13,391 nt of DNA from JBFFXF01 sp041569895 (GTDB taxonomy: Bacteria > Planctomycetota > UBA8108 > JACQVS01): contig JBFFXF010000204.1 of assembly GCA_041569895.1 (NCBI GenBank), positions 1 to 13,391 of the forward strand, read 5' to 3'. The translations under genes were made by a program, and so were the position numbers. The notes beneath the pieces were generated by a model. It searched no databases. It worked only from the letters and a program-made list of their open reading frames with translations, and was not told where the DNA came from. Positions within the stretch are counted from its first letter, which is position 1, and each line of letters begins with the position of its first letter. This document shows, one piece after another, positions 6,514 through 13,285 of this stretch.

Positions 6514-6546
6514 GGGAACGGGCACGGGAACGGGAACGGGTACGGG
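6514..6546 (+). repeat. (GGGNNC)n array with strong G-quadruplex pattern
   Basis: Six GGG runs start at 6514, 6520, 6526, 6532, 6538 and 6544, each separated by exactly three bases (AAC, CAC, AAC, AAC, TAC). Four runs suffice for a three-tetrad quadruplex, and 3-nt loops are favourable. The G-rich strand is the coding strand for both flanking genes, so the RNA could fold as well as the DNA. The opposite strand is C-rich and could form an i-motif only under acidic conditions. Confidence 0.85.
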
Positions 6547-6558
6547 TCCGTTTTTGCA
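6543..6558 (+). promoter_or_regulatory. Weak sigma-54-like -24/-12 core upstream of HD-GYP gene
   Basis: GG at 6544-6545 and GC at 6556-6557 are separated by exactly 10 nt, and the -12 part reads TTTTTGCA, close to the family's TTGCA. The -24 part (CGGGTC against TGGCAC) is poor. Initiation would be near 6569, leaving a leader of about 170 nt. No enhancer-binding regulator is visible in the window, so this is a tentative call. Confidence 0.2.
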
Positions 6559-6739
6559 ACCATGCGGTAATCTCGCCGGAGTCGGCGCCGGGGAATCCCC
6601 AAAGTTCGCTTGTCCGTCGTTTCGATACTTCCATGGGGTTGGGGGCGGTCAAGGGACGTTTACCGGAAAGACTATCGACCGCCCGGAAACGACGGACGAA
6701 CTGCAAGCGATCCTCGCGAGCGCCGAGGGCGTTCCCAAC

Positions 6740-8869
6740 ATGCGCCTGATGCCGATCATTCCCCGCAGTCCGCTGGCGATTCGCCTTCTCGTCGTGATTG
6801 CGATGTGCGCCGTGCTGCCGTCGATGGCGTGCATCGTGGCATCGATCCTCCTGCAGTCGTCACGCCTCGATGCCGACGCCGCGGAGCGACTGCACGCGCA
6901 GAGCCACATTCTGGGCCGTGTGATCCACGATCGCCTGCTGCGACTGGACGGCGAGCTCCAGCGAGTTGCGGATCGCGTCCGGTCGAAGAGCGGCGCGAAG
7001 GTCGGTCCCGGAGAGGCCGCGAGCTTTCGAGTCATGGCGGTCGACCGGGAAGGCAGGCGTCGGCCGCGAGTGATTCACGGCGAGCTCGGCGCCGGCCTCG
7101 CAGTCGGTCGCGACGACATCGATCGACTCGAGGAGGGCAAGACGCTTCTTCGAGTCGGGTCGAGCGCCGGCTCCGCGGACCCCGCAAGACTGGTGCTCGC
7201 GACGGTGCTCTCGGCCGGGAAACCCCGGCGGGTGCTCATCGGCGAGGTCGAGCTCGACCGGATCTGGTCACTCGGTGGAGAGCGCGTCGTCTCTCCGCCT
7301 CTCGACGTCGGCCTGGTCGACGCCTCGGGACGCGTCGCGCTGGCCTCGCGACGCGCACCGGACGCCGACGGCGAGCCCTTCGCGACGCGCCTCGCGCAGC
7401 AGCCGTCGGACGTCCGCTGGCGGATCGCCGACGTCGAACACCTGGCCGCCATGGCGACGGTGGCGCTCGACCCGCGATTCTCTCCGTCGTCGTGCACGGT
7501 CGTCGTCAGCGCACCGCGGCACGAGCTGCACGCCGCCGCGGGCCCCGGCGCGCTCGCCCTCTCGGGGATCGGTCTCGTGACCGTGCTCATCGCCCTGGCG
7601 CTCGGAGCGGTGGCGATCCGGCGGTGCCTCGGGCCGCTGCAGAAGATCCTGGAGACGTCGGATCGGGTCGCCGGCTGGGACTTCGACGCGCGGGCGGAGG
7701 TGGGCTCCGGCGACGAGCTCGACGATCTGGCGAAGTCCTTCAACGTCATTGCCTCGCGCCTGAACAAGCAGTTTCACACGCTGACGACGATGGCGGAGAT
7801 CCATCGCTCGATCCTCGGCTCGCTCGACACCGACTCCGTCGTCGAAACGGTGCTGACGCGGACGCGGGACGTCCTTCCCTGCGACTGCCTGTCGGTGACG
7901 CTGCTCTCCGGGACGGCCAAGGAGCGCGCCGATGTCTTCGTGGCGAGCTTCGACCAGGGTTTCGAGAAGACCACCGAGTCGGCGCGCATCACCGACGCGG
8001 AGATGGAGAAGCTCTACGAGTGCTCCGAGTACACCGAGCTGACACGCGACGACGAGCTTCCCGACTTCGTCCGCCCGCTGGCGTCGCGCGGGTGCAAGCG
8101 CTTCCTCGTGCTGCCGATCGTGCTGCTCGGCAGGCTGACAGGCGCCATCACGCTCGGCCAACGCAAGGGCACGGAGCATCCCGCCGAGGACCTCGCGCTC
8201 GTGCGCCAGTTCGCCGACCAGGTGACGCTCGCGCTGTCGAAGTCGCGGCTGATCGAGCAGCTCGATCAGCTCCACCTCGGCACCCTGACAGCGTTCGCGC
8301 GGGCGATCGACGCCAAGTCGCCGTGGACGGCGGGACACTCGGAGCGGGTCACCAAGCTCGCCGTCAAGATCGGGCGCGACATGGGACTGTCGCAGGTCGA
8401 CCTCGAACGACTGAACAGGGGGGGTCTCGTCCACGACATCGGCAAGATCGGCGTGCCGCCCGAGATCCTCGACAAGCCGGGTCGGCTCACCGACGAGGAG
8501 TTCGAGCTGATGCGCCAGCACACCCTGCTCGGCGCCCGCATCCTCGAGCCGATCCCGGCGTACGCGGACGTCATCCCGATCGTCCTCTATCACCACGAGC
8601 GCTTCGACGGCAAGGGGTATCCCCACGGACTCGCCGGTGAGAAGATCGACCGCAACGCGCGCATCCTCGCCGTCGCCGACTGCTTCGACGCGATGAAGTC
8701 CGATCGGCCCTACCGCGAGGGGATGCCGCTCGGCCAGGTGCTCTCGATCATCGACAAGGGCGCCGGAACGCAGTTCGATCCGGAGGCCGTCAAGGCCTTG
8801 ATGCGAGTGATCGAACGCGAGCTCGAGCATCGGGAGAGGAAACGGGAGCGGGAGGAGGCGGTGGGGTAG
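6740..8869 (+). CDS. Membrane-bound HAMP-GAF-HD-GYP cyclic-di-GMP phosphodiesterase
   Basis: A 709-residue signalling protein. A TM helix (about 12-37) and a second (about 270-293) enclose a periplasmic sensor region of about 230 residues, of uncertain fold. A HAMP linker follows (about 294-346, ending DELDDLAKSFNVIASRL), then a GAF-like domain (about 355-510) and a C-terminal HD-GYP domain (about 515-700). The HD-GYP signatures are intact: H533 in AGHSERV, H565-D566 in VHDIGKIG, H618-H619-E620 and D623 in HHERFDGKGYP, and G626-Y627-P628. Enzymes of this family hydrolyse c-di-GMP to pGpG or GMP, so activity is expected. The ATG at 6740 is chosen because GAGGG lies 10 nt before it and the first TM helix follows directly; an ATG three codons later (6749) is an alternative. 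The C-terminus is a charged Arg/Glu tail encoded by G-rich simple sequence. It stands alone between two repeat-bearing spacers; no GGDEF gene is visible. Confidence 0.92.
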   Translation: MRLMPIIPRSPLAIRLLVVIAMCAVLPSMACIVASILLQSSRLDADAAERLHAQSHILGRVIHDRLLRLDGELQRVADRVRSKSGAKVGPGEAASFRVMAVDREGRRRPRVIHGELGAGLAVGRDDIDRLEEGKTLLRVGSSAGSADPARLVLATVLSAGKPRRVLIGEVELDRIWSLGGERVVSPPLDVGLVDASGRVALASRRAPDADGEPFATRLAQQPSDVRWRIADVEHLAAMATVALDPRFSPSSCTVVVSAPRHELHAAAGPGALALSGIGLVTVLIALALGAVAIRRCLGPLQKILETSDRVAGWDFDARAEVGSGDELDDLAKSFNVIASRLNKQFHTLTTMAEIHRSILGSLDTDSVVETVLTRTRDVLPCDCLSVTLLSGTAKERADVFVASFDQGFEKTTESARITDAEMEKLYECSEYTELTRDDELPDFVRPLASRGCKRFLVLPIVLLGRLTGAITLGQRKGTEHPAEDLALVRQFADQVTLALSKSRLIEQLDQLHLGTLTAFARAIDAKSPWTAGHSERVTKLAVKIGRDMGLSQVDLERLNRGGLVHDIGKIGVPPEILDKPGRLTDEEFELMRQHTLLGARILEPIPAYADVIPIVLYHHERFDGKGYPHGLAGEKIDRNARILAVADCFDAMKSDRPYREGMPLGQVLSIIDKGAGTQFDPEAVKALMRVIERELEHRERKREREEAVG

Positions 8870-9200
8870 AGGGGCTTCGCCGCGCTCGTGCTCGGTTCGA
8901 TACCGATGCCGATCCGGGATTCCGAAGAGACGACTCAGGAGGAAGGAAAGAAACCGAGGAAAGCAGGAAACGGAAAGACTGAGGGGGCTCAGCTCCGTGA
9001 GCTTCGCTCGAGCCGTCGAACGGACTTTCCTGGATTCCGCGTCTTCCTGTGTTCCTCATAAGTCGTCGTCAGAAAACGTCCACACGTCATTATCGTCGTT
9101 TCTGGGTGTCAGCCGGTGCCGACATGGGACTGCCTTCCTTGCCCGGCTTTCTGGCGTCAGAGTCTCGCCGGCGAAGTCGCGCGGACGGGAACGGGTGCCG
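8870..9200. other. Low-GC, purine/pyrimidine-patterned spacer between convergent genes
   Basis: No gene is supported here; the short open frames have no ribosome binding site and no protein-like composition. The left part is purine-rich (8939-8981: GGA, GAAAG and GGAAA repeats). The right part (9022-9057) is its partial complement. A small hairpin GCTCA-6 nt-TGAGC lies at 8987-9002. GGATTCCG occurs twice (8918 and 9032). The stretch is lower in GC than the genes on either side, and it separates the HD-GYP gene from the leftward operon, where a two-way stop of transcription would be expected. Confidence 0.65.
8956..9057. repeat. Imperfect inverted repeat in the convergent spacer
   Basis: GAGGAAAGCAGGAA (8956-8969) and TTCCTGTGTTCCTC (9044-9057) are complementary at 12 of 14 positions around a 74-nt interior. 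Further GGAAA/TTTCC pairs lie inside. It could fold in RNA from either direction and may help end transcription of both neighbours. The motif is low-complexity, so chance pairing is possible. Confidence 0.4.
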
Positions 9201-11489
9201 TCACTCCGCCGCCAGCACCTCTCTCAGATACACCACCCTCCGCTCCACATACCGCCGCATCGCATCGTACGCTCCCCGGATCGCCGCGCGTCGCTCCGGT
9301 CTCGTCGTGCCGAGGTACTCTTCCTGGAGGTCGAGGTCCTCGAGGAGGCGTGACTCGATGGCGTCGATCGTGGCGCCGATCCTCGTCACGGTGAACGGGC
9401 CGTCGGTGGCGATCATCGCGCGCAGCGTGTCGCGATAGAGGCCGTCGAGGTCCGGCTGCAAGTGGTACGGACGCGAGATCGGTCCCGGCTCGCGGCTGCG
9501 GTTGTACTGGGCACCCGGAATCGGCTGGCCGGTGAGCGGGAAGGTGAGCGGGAAGTCCCAGCAGCAGGGCTCGAAGACCTGATCGAGGTCCCACGGGATC
9601 ACCACCCAGCGTGCGGTCGGGGTCAGGTCGTGGTAGAGGAAGAGGTTGTTGTGGAATCCGTCCCAGTTCTCGATCAGGACGCTGATGGCCGAGTAGAGGC
9701 GCACGTTCTCGAGGTCGAGCAGCTCGAGGACCGCCCGTCGCCGGCGCTCCAGGTCGCGGATGTTGAGCTCGCGGCGCAGGGTGTTCAGCGTCTGCGAACC
9801 GGTCGCCGGGTTGGTCTGCTTCCGGAAGGCGTTCTTGTCGAGCTTGTAGAGGTCGCCGTCGCCGCGGAACCCGTTCATCGCCAGGAAGCGCTCGTTGACC
9901 TGCTGGATCACGAGGTTCTGCGTGTGGGATCGCACCGGGCCGGTGATCTCGAAGACGCGGTACCAGTCCGCCCACGGCGCGAGGCCGCCGAGGTCGCGAA
10001 AGACGTGAAAACCGAGGTGCTCCATGTGCGGCGCCATCGTCCCCGTGCCGCCGCCGCCCTCTTCCGGAATGATGTTGATCGTCCGATCGCCGCGGTACTC
10101 CTCGCCTCGCAGGAACCTGATCTTCCTGCCGTTCGCCGAGCGCTTCACGTCGACGCCCGCGAAGACCTCCGCCGCCGTCGCCCCTGGCTCGAGGAAGACG
10201 ACCGCGTCCTCCGTCGCCTGTCGTGGCGTCAGATCCACCGTGGTTCCATCGAAGAGCCACATCAGCGGCAGGGTCGACGGCACGTCGCGGTCGTGGACGA
10301 ACGAGAGCAGGTACGGCCGCAGGTCGGTCGGCGGCGGCAGCAGCGTCGTGCGGCCGTCGCGCAACGCGATATCCACGTTGACGCGCACGATGGACTGTGA
10401 CGGCAGCGGCGTCAGCGTCGCGGAAAACACGCTCCGATCGCCATCGTTCGAGCGGAGCGTCGCCTCGAAGATCTCGACGGTACCGAGCGGCGGAGCTTCC
10501 TGGACACCGTGCGCCTGCCGGCGGAACGTCACGCGTTCGATCGCCTCGGCGCCGAGATCGAGAGTGACGGACACCTCGACCGGCTCGGTCGACTTCGGCT
10601 GCGCGGGCGCGATCTCGTGCGCGAGAATGTTCGGCCGCGTGGGCGTGCCGGCGGTGCTGTTGGGCTCTCCCGGCGTTCCGTGAGCCACCGTCGAGGCGCG
10701 CCAGCTGCGGAAATCACGCGCGGGCGCCAGCGGATCGATGCGTTCGAGCGAGGGCCCGTACCCATCGGGCGAGCGCGGCCAGGGCGTGAAGTCGTCGTAG
10801 CGTACGGTCTCGACCTCGCACTGGCCGTCGTGGATCGAGATGGTCTCGCCGCTGTTGGAGAGTCCGCCGTCGTACGGCCCCAGGACCGGAGCATCCACGC
10901 GCCGGTGCCGCGCCGGGTCGCGAGTCAGCACGACGCGCCCGCCCGGGGGCAGGACGAAGTCGGCCGGAAAGAAGAACGCGACACCGTCGCGGAAGTGGTA
11001 GCCGGCGAGTGACACCTCGACGGCGGTCCTGTTGAAGAGCTCGATGAACTCGCGATCCGCGAACGCCACGTCGTTGTAGTGGATCTCGCTGATGACGACG
11101 GCCGGCGTCTTGACCACGGCGTCTCGACAGCCCAGGAAGTCGCAGGTGGGATCCGGGCCCGGCGTCGTCGCCGGATACGGGAGCGATTCGCGCAGGAACA
11201 GGTGGCCGAGCGTCGCCAGCGCGTCGCGGATGTCGATCACGCCGTCGTCGTTGGAGTCAGCGGCATCGGAGCATGGCACGTCGCCGCGCTCGTCGAAGAG
11301 GAACTTCAGCTGCACGACGGCGTCGGAGATGGTCAGCGAACCGCTGCGGTCGGCGTCACCGCGGATGAAATCGGCGGTCGCGTCCGGCGTCCCCGAAAAC
11401 GCCATCAGGAACGCCGCGACCAGCGGCGGGAGGACGGCGCTGCCCGGGACATTCCGCGCGCAACGCATGGGGCTGACGCGTTCGCTCAT
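9201..11489 (-). CDS. Secreted dockerin-like / lamin-tail / CotH-kinase-like protein
   Basis: A 762-residue exported multidomain protein. A Sec signal peptide (about 1-39, ending DATA) precedes a dockerin-like pair of EF-hand loops: DADRSGSLTISDAV and DSNDDGVIDIRDAL. After a Cys-containing tag ending DPTCDFLGC comes a lamin-tail-like domain (about 130-272), from VVISEIHYNDV through EFIELFNRT to GTPGEPN. A beta-sandwich linker (about 275-400) follows, then a CotH-like kinase domain (about 404-762). In the last, W609-D610-G611-F612-H613-N614-N615 and W633-D634-L635-D636 match the catalytic and metal-binding segments of CotH kinases, which phosphorylate spore-coat proteins in Bacillus; here the substrate is unknown and would be extracytoplasmic. 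Two adjacent cysteines (EPCCWD) follow the WDLD motif. The ATG at 11489 is chosen because GGAG lies 7 nt upstream and its ATGA overlaps the stop of the preceding gene. An alternative ATG at 11468 gives a more compact signal peptide. Confidence 0.88.
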   Translation of the reverse strand: MSERVSPMRCARNVPGSAVLPPLVAAFLMAFSGTPDATADFIRGDADRSGSLTISDAVVQLKFLFDERGDVPCSDAADSNDDGVIDIRDALATLGHLFLRESLPYPATTPGPDPTCDFLGCRDAVVKTPAVVISEIHYNDVAFADREFIELFNRTAVEVSLAGYHFRDGVAFFFPADFVLPPGGRVVLTRDPARHRRVDAPVLGPYDGGLSNSGETISIHDGQCEVETVRYDDFTPWPRSPDGYGPSLERIDPLAPARDFRSWRASTVAHGTPGEPNSTAGTPTRPNILAHEIAPAQPKSTEPVEVSVTLDLGAEAIERVTFRRQAHGVQEAPPLGTVEIFEATLRSNDGDRSVFSATLTPLPSQSIVRVNVDIALRDGRTTLLPPPTDLRPYLLSFVHDRDVPSTLPLMWLFDGTTVDLTPRQATEDAVVFLEPGATAAEVFAGVDVKRSANGRKIRFLRGEEYRGDRTINIIPEEGGGGTGTMAPHMEHLGFHVFRDLGGLAPWADWYRVFEITGPVRSHTQNLVIQQVNERFLAMNGFRGDGDLYKLDKNAFRKQTNPATGSQTLNTLRRELNIRDLERRRRAVLELLDLENVRLYSAISVLIENWDGFHNNLFLYHDLTPTARWVVIPWDLDQVFEPCCWDFPLTFPLTGQPIPGAQYNRSREPGPISRPYHLQPDLDGLYRDTLRAMIATDGPFTVTRIGATIDAIESRLLEDLDLQEEYLGTTRPERRAAIRGAYDAMRRYVERRVVYLREVLAAE

Positions 11490-13285
11490 CTGCTGTCTCC
11501 GCGACCCTCGACGAGCGTCCTCTGCTCGTTGATTTTGACATCCTCCCACGTCTCGATGGCGCCGGCAACCCAGTGGACCGTGACACGCTCGATGGCGGTC
11601 GCGTCCCCGATCCCGACGTGCACGCGCCCGTCGCTGGCGCTGCAATAGCTGCCGCCGGTGCGCACGCGCCGGTGCAGGCGCCGACCTCCGGGCAGGGTGA
11701 TATCGACTCGCGCCCCGGTCGCGTCGCGGGCGGAGCGCGTGCCGCGCAGCAGGAAGCGCGCCCAATTGCCTGCCGCCGCTCCCCGGTTCAGCAGGAGTCG
11801 GAGCGGCCCGGCGTTGTTCGAGATGAGGACGTCGATGTCCCCGTCGTTGTCGACATCGCCGAACGCCGCGCCACGCCCCGCCAGCGGCCCGCCACGATCC
11901 AGCCCCGCCGCCGCGGTGACGTCCTCGAAGCCGTTCCCCGTGTTGCGGAAGAGCTGGTCCGGCTGCACGAACGGGTGCGGGTCGCCGCTCTGACTCGCCA
12001 GCCGCCTCACCGAGCCGTTGACGACGAGCAGATCGAGCCGTCCGTCGTTGTCGTGGTCGAACCACCCCGTGCCGAAACCCGCGTACGGGACTCCAGGACG
12101 AGCCAGGCCGACGCGGTTGGTCGCGTCCTCGAAGAAGCCGCCTCCGAGCGCCCGGTAGAGCGTGTTCGTCTCGTCGATCTCGTGCGTGAGAAAGAGGTCC
12201 TCGTCGCCGTCGCCGTCGAAGTCGCCCGCCGCCACCCCCATCCCCGCCTCGTTGCGCCCGTCGGCGTTGACGGCGACGCCGGCGAGCAACGCGGCGTCCT
12301 CGAAGCCGCCGCCGCGGTTGCGCCAGAGGTGATTCGGGGTGGCGTCATTGGCGACGAAGACGTCGATGCGTCCGTCACCGTCGAAGTCCGAGCACACGAC
12401 GCCGAGACCGAATCCGGCGCGCAGATGGATGCCGGCCTCGACCGTGACGTCGGAGAACGTGCCGTCGCCGTCGTTTCGGTAGAGCGTGTCCGGCACCGGC
12501 TCGTAGCTGAGCGGGCCGCAGTAGTCGCGCTGCCCGCCGAGCCGCGTGCACTCCCGGTTGATCGCCACCGTGAAGTCGGCGTAGTTCGTGACGAAGAGGT
12601 CGAGGTCGCCGTCGGCGTCGTAGTCGAAGAACTCGGCGCTGGCGCTGAAGCGCGTCTCGCCGACGCCGGCGAGCGCCGTGACATCCGTGAAGCTGCCGTC
12701 GCCATCGTTGCGGTAGAGCACGTTGGGGCCGAAGTTGGTGACGTAGAGATCCGGGTCACCGTCGTTGTCGTAATCCCCGACCGCACAGCCCATGCCGAAG
12801 CCGGTGTCCCCGAGGCCCGCGCTCTCCGTGACGTCCGTGAATCGCAGAGTCGCAGAGCCTCGCGCCGGATCGAGGTCGTTTCGCCACATCCGATTCGGCG
12901 GCCGCGTGCTATTCCCGTCGCTCACTTCGACCGGTCCTCCCTGGAGGGCGTACACGTCGAGATCGCCGTCGCCGTCGAAGTCGAGGAACGCGCACCCCGC
13001 GCCCATGATCTCGGGGAGGTAGAACGACCCGCGCGCCCCGTTGTCGTGCTGGAAGTCGAGGCCGACCGCGGACGCCACCTCGTCAAAAACGGCATGCGTC
13101 GTCACGGTGGCGCGCTCGGCCTCCGGCCGGCGATCGCAGCCGCCGACCAGCAGCGCGCCCAGCGCCATCGCGACCGCGCTGGCGAGGGGGAGGGCCATGG
13201 AGAGGATGGGCGAGGGCGCGCCACCCGGCGCCGTCTCGTCGCCCGTCCGGGGCGCATCAGTCGGCGATGAACGGCGTGCCCGCAT
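11486..13285 (-). CDS. FG-GAP/VCBS repeat lipoprotein with C-terminal ASPIC/UnbV domain (CRTAC1-like)
   Basis: A protein of 599 residues from this start. A hydrophobic stretch ends in a lipobox-like LVGGC (Cys50), so it is probably a lipoprotein. Seven FG-GAP/VCBS blocks follow (about 98-480), each with a calcium-loop core such as DFDGDGDLD, DYDNDGDPD, DYDADGDLD, DFDGDGRID, DFDGDGDED, DHDNDGRLD and DVDNDGDID; such repeats build a seven-bladed beta-propeller in integrins. The last ~90 residues (from NWARFLLRG, about 506) match the ASPIC/UnbV domain, including the TRSARDATGARV segment. CRTAC1-like proteins are extracellular; their bacterial role is not established. Start choice is uncertain: ATG 13285 supplies a basic n-region but overlaps the upstream gene by 29 bp, while ATG 13198 (570 residues, lipobox Cys21) has no overlap but no positive charge; neither has a clear Shine-Dalgarno. 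The stop overlaps the next ATG by 4 bp, so it is co-translated with the CotH-type gene. Confidence 0.88.
   Translation of the reverse strand: MRARRSSPTDAPRTGDETAPGGAPSPILSMALPLASAVAMALGALLVGGCDRRPEAERATVTTHAVFDEVASAVGLDFQHDNGARGSFYLPEIMGAGCAFLDFDGDGDLDVYALQGGPVEVSDGNSTRPPNRMWRNDLDPARGSATLRFTDVTESAGLGDTGFGMGCAVGDYDNDGDPDLYVTNFGPNVLYRNDGDGSFTDVTALAGVGETRFSASAEFFDYDADGDLDLFVTNYADFTVAINRECTRLGGQRDYCGPLSYEPVPDTLYRNDGDGTFSDVTVEAGIHLRAGFGLGVVCSDFDGDGRIDVFVANDATPNHLWRNRGGGFEDAALLAGVAVNADGRNEAGMGVAAGDFDGDGDEDLFLTHEIDETNTLYRALGGGFFEDATNRVGLARPGVPYAGFGTGWFDHDNDGRLDLLVVNGSVRRLASQSGDPHPFVQPDQLFRNTGNGFEDVTAAAGLDRGGPLAGRGAAFGDVDNDGDIDVLISNNAGPLRLLLNRGAAAGNWARFLLRGTRSARDATGARVDITLPGGRRLHRRVRTGGSYCSASDGRVHVGIGDATAIERVTVHWVAGAIETWEDVKINEQRTLVEGRGDSR

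Larger units (their letters stand above)
6358..6739. other. Repeat-rich intergenic region between lipoprotein and HD-GYP genes
   Basis: There is no convincing gene in these 382 bp. The stretch holds GGGAACGGGGACGG (6393-6406), the GAGTCG hexamer tract (6450-6479), a 12-bp hairpin (6467-6498), a six-run G-quadruplex pattern (6514-6546), T5 (6551-6555) and the near-palindrome GGGGAATCCCC (6590-6600). The second half (6547-6739) is lower in GC than the flanking genes. The HD-GYP frame stays open through it back to a TTG at 6554, but most of that translation does not look like protein. Confidence 0.7.

Noticed and set aside
6450..6546. CRISPR array
   Set aside because: The units are 6-bp direct repeats with no unique 30-40-nt spacers, and no cas genes are present.
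6554..6739. Extension of the HD-GYP protein to a TTG at 6554
   Set aside because: The added 62 residues are mostly not protein-like and begin inside the T5 run beside the repeat array. The ATG at 6740 places the first TM helix correctly. The last 20 or so codons of the extension look somewhat coding-like, so a start slightly upstream is not fully excluded.
6547..6739. Cyclic-di-GMP (GEMM) riboswitch in the leader of the HD-GYP gene
   Set aside because: The gene context invited the idea, but the conserved aptamer core and tetraloop-receptor sequences could not be found in this leader.
8997..9353. A 118-codon rightward open frame in the convergent spacer
   Set aside because: It has no ribosome binding site, spans the spacer and the antisense of the CotH-type gene, and shows no protein-like pattern.
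11490..12065. N-terminal extension of the CotH-type protein into the upstream gene
   Set aside because: The extension would overlap 576 bp of the UnbV coding region and is Arg/Ala-rich; the ATG at 11489 has a ribosome binding site and a signal peptide follows it.
11800..13000. Tandem DNA repeats with GTCGCCGTC-type motifs
   Set aside because: They are the codons of the calcium-loop repeats (DxDxDGxxD) in the FG-GAP protein, not an independent DNA repeat.
11573..13270. A 565-codon rightward open frame opposite the FG-GAP/UnbV gene
   Set aside because: It arises because the Asp/Gly-rich repeat codons read as Val/Ala/Glu/Arg on the other strand; it has no start signal and the minus-strand protein is clearly real.
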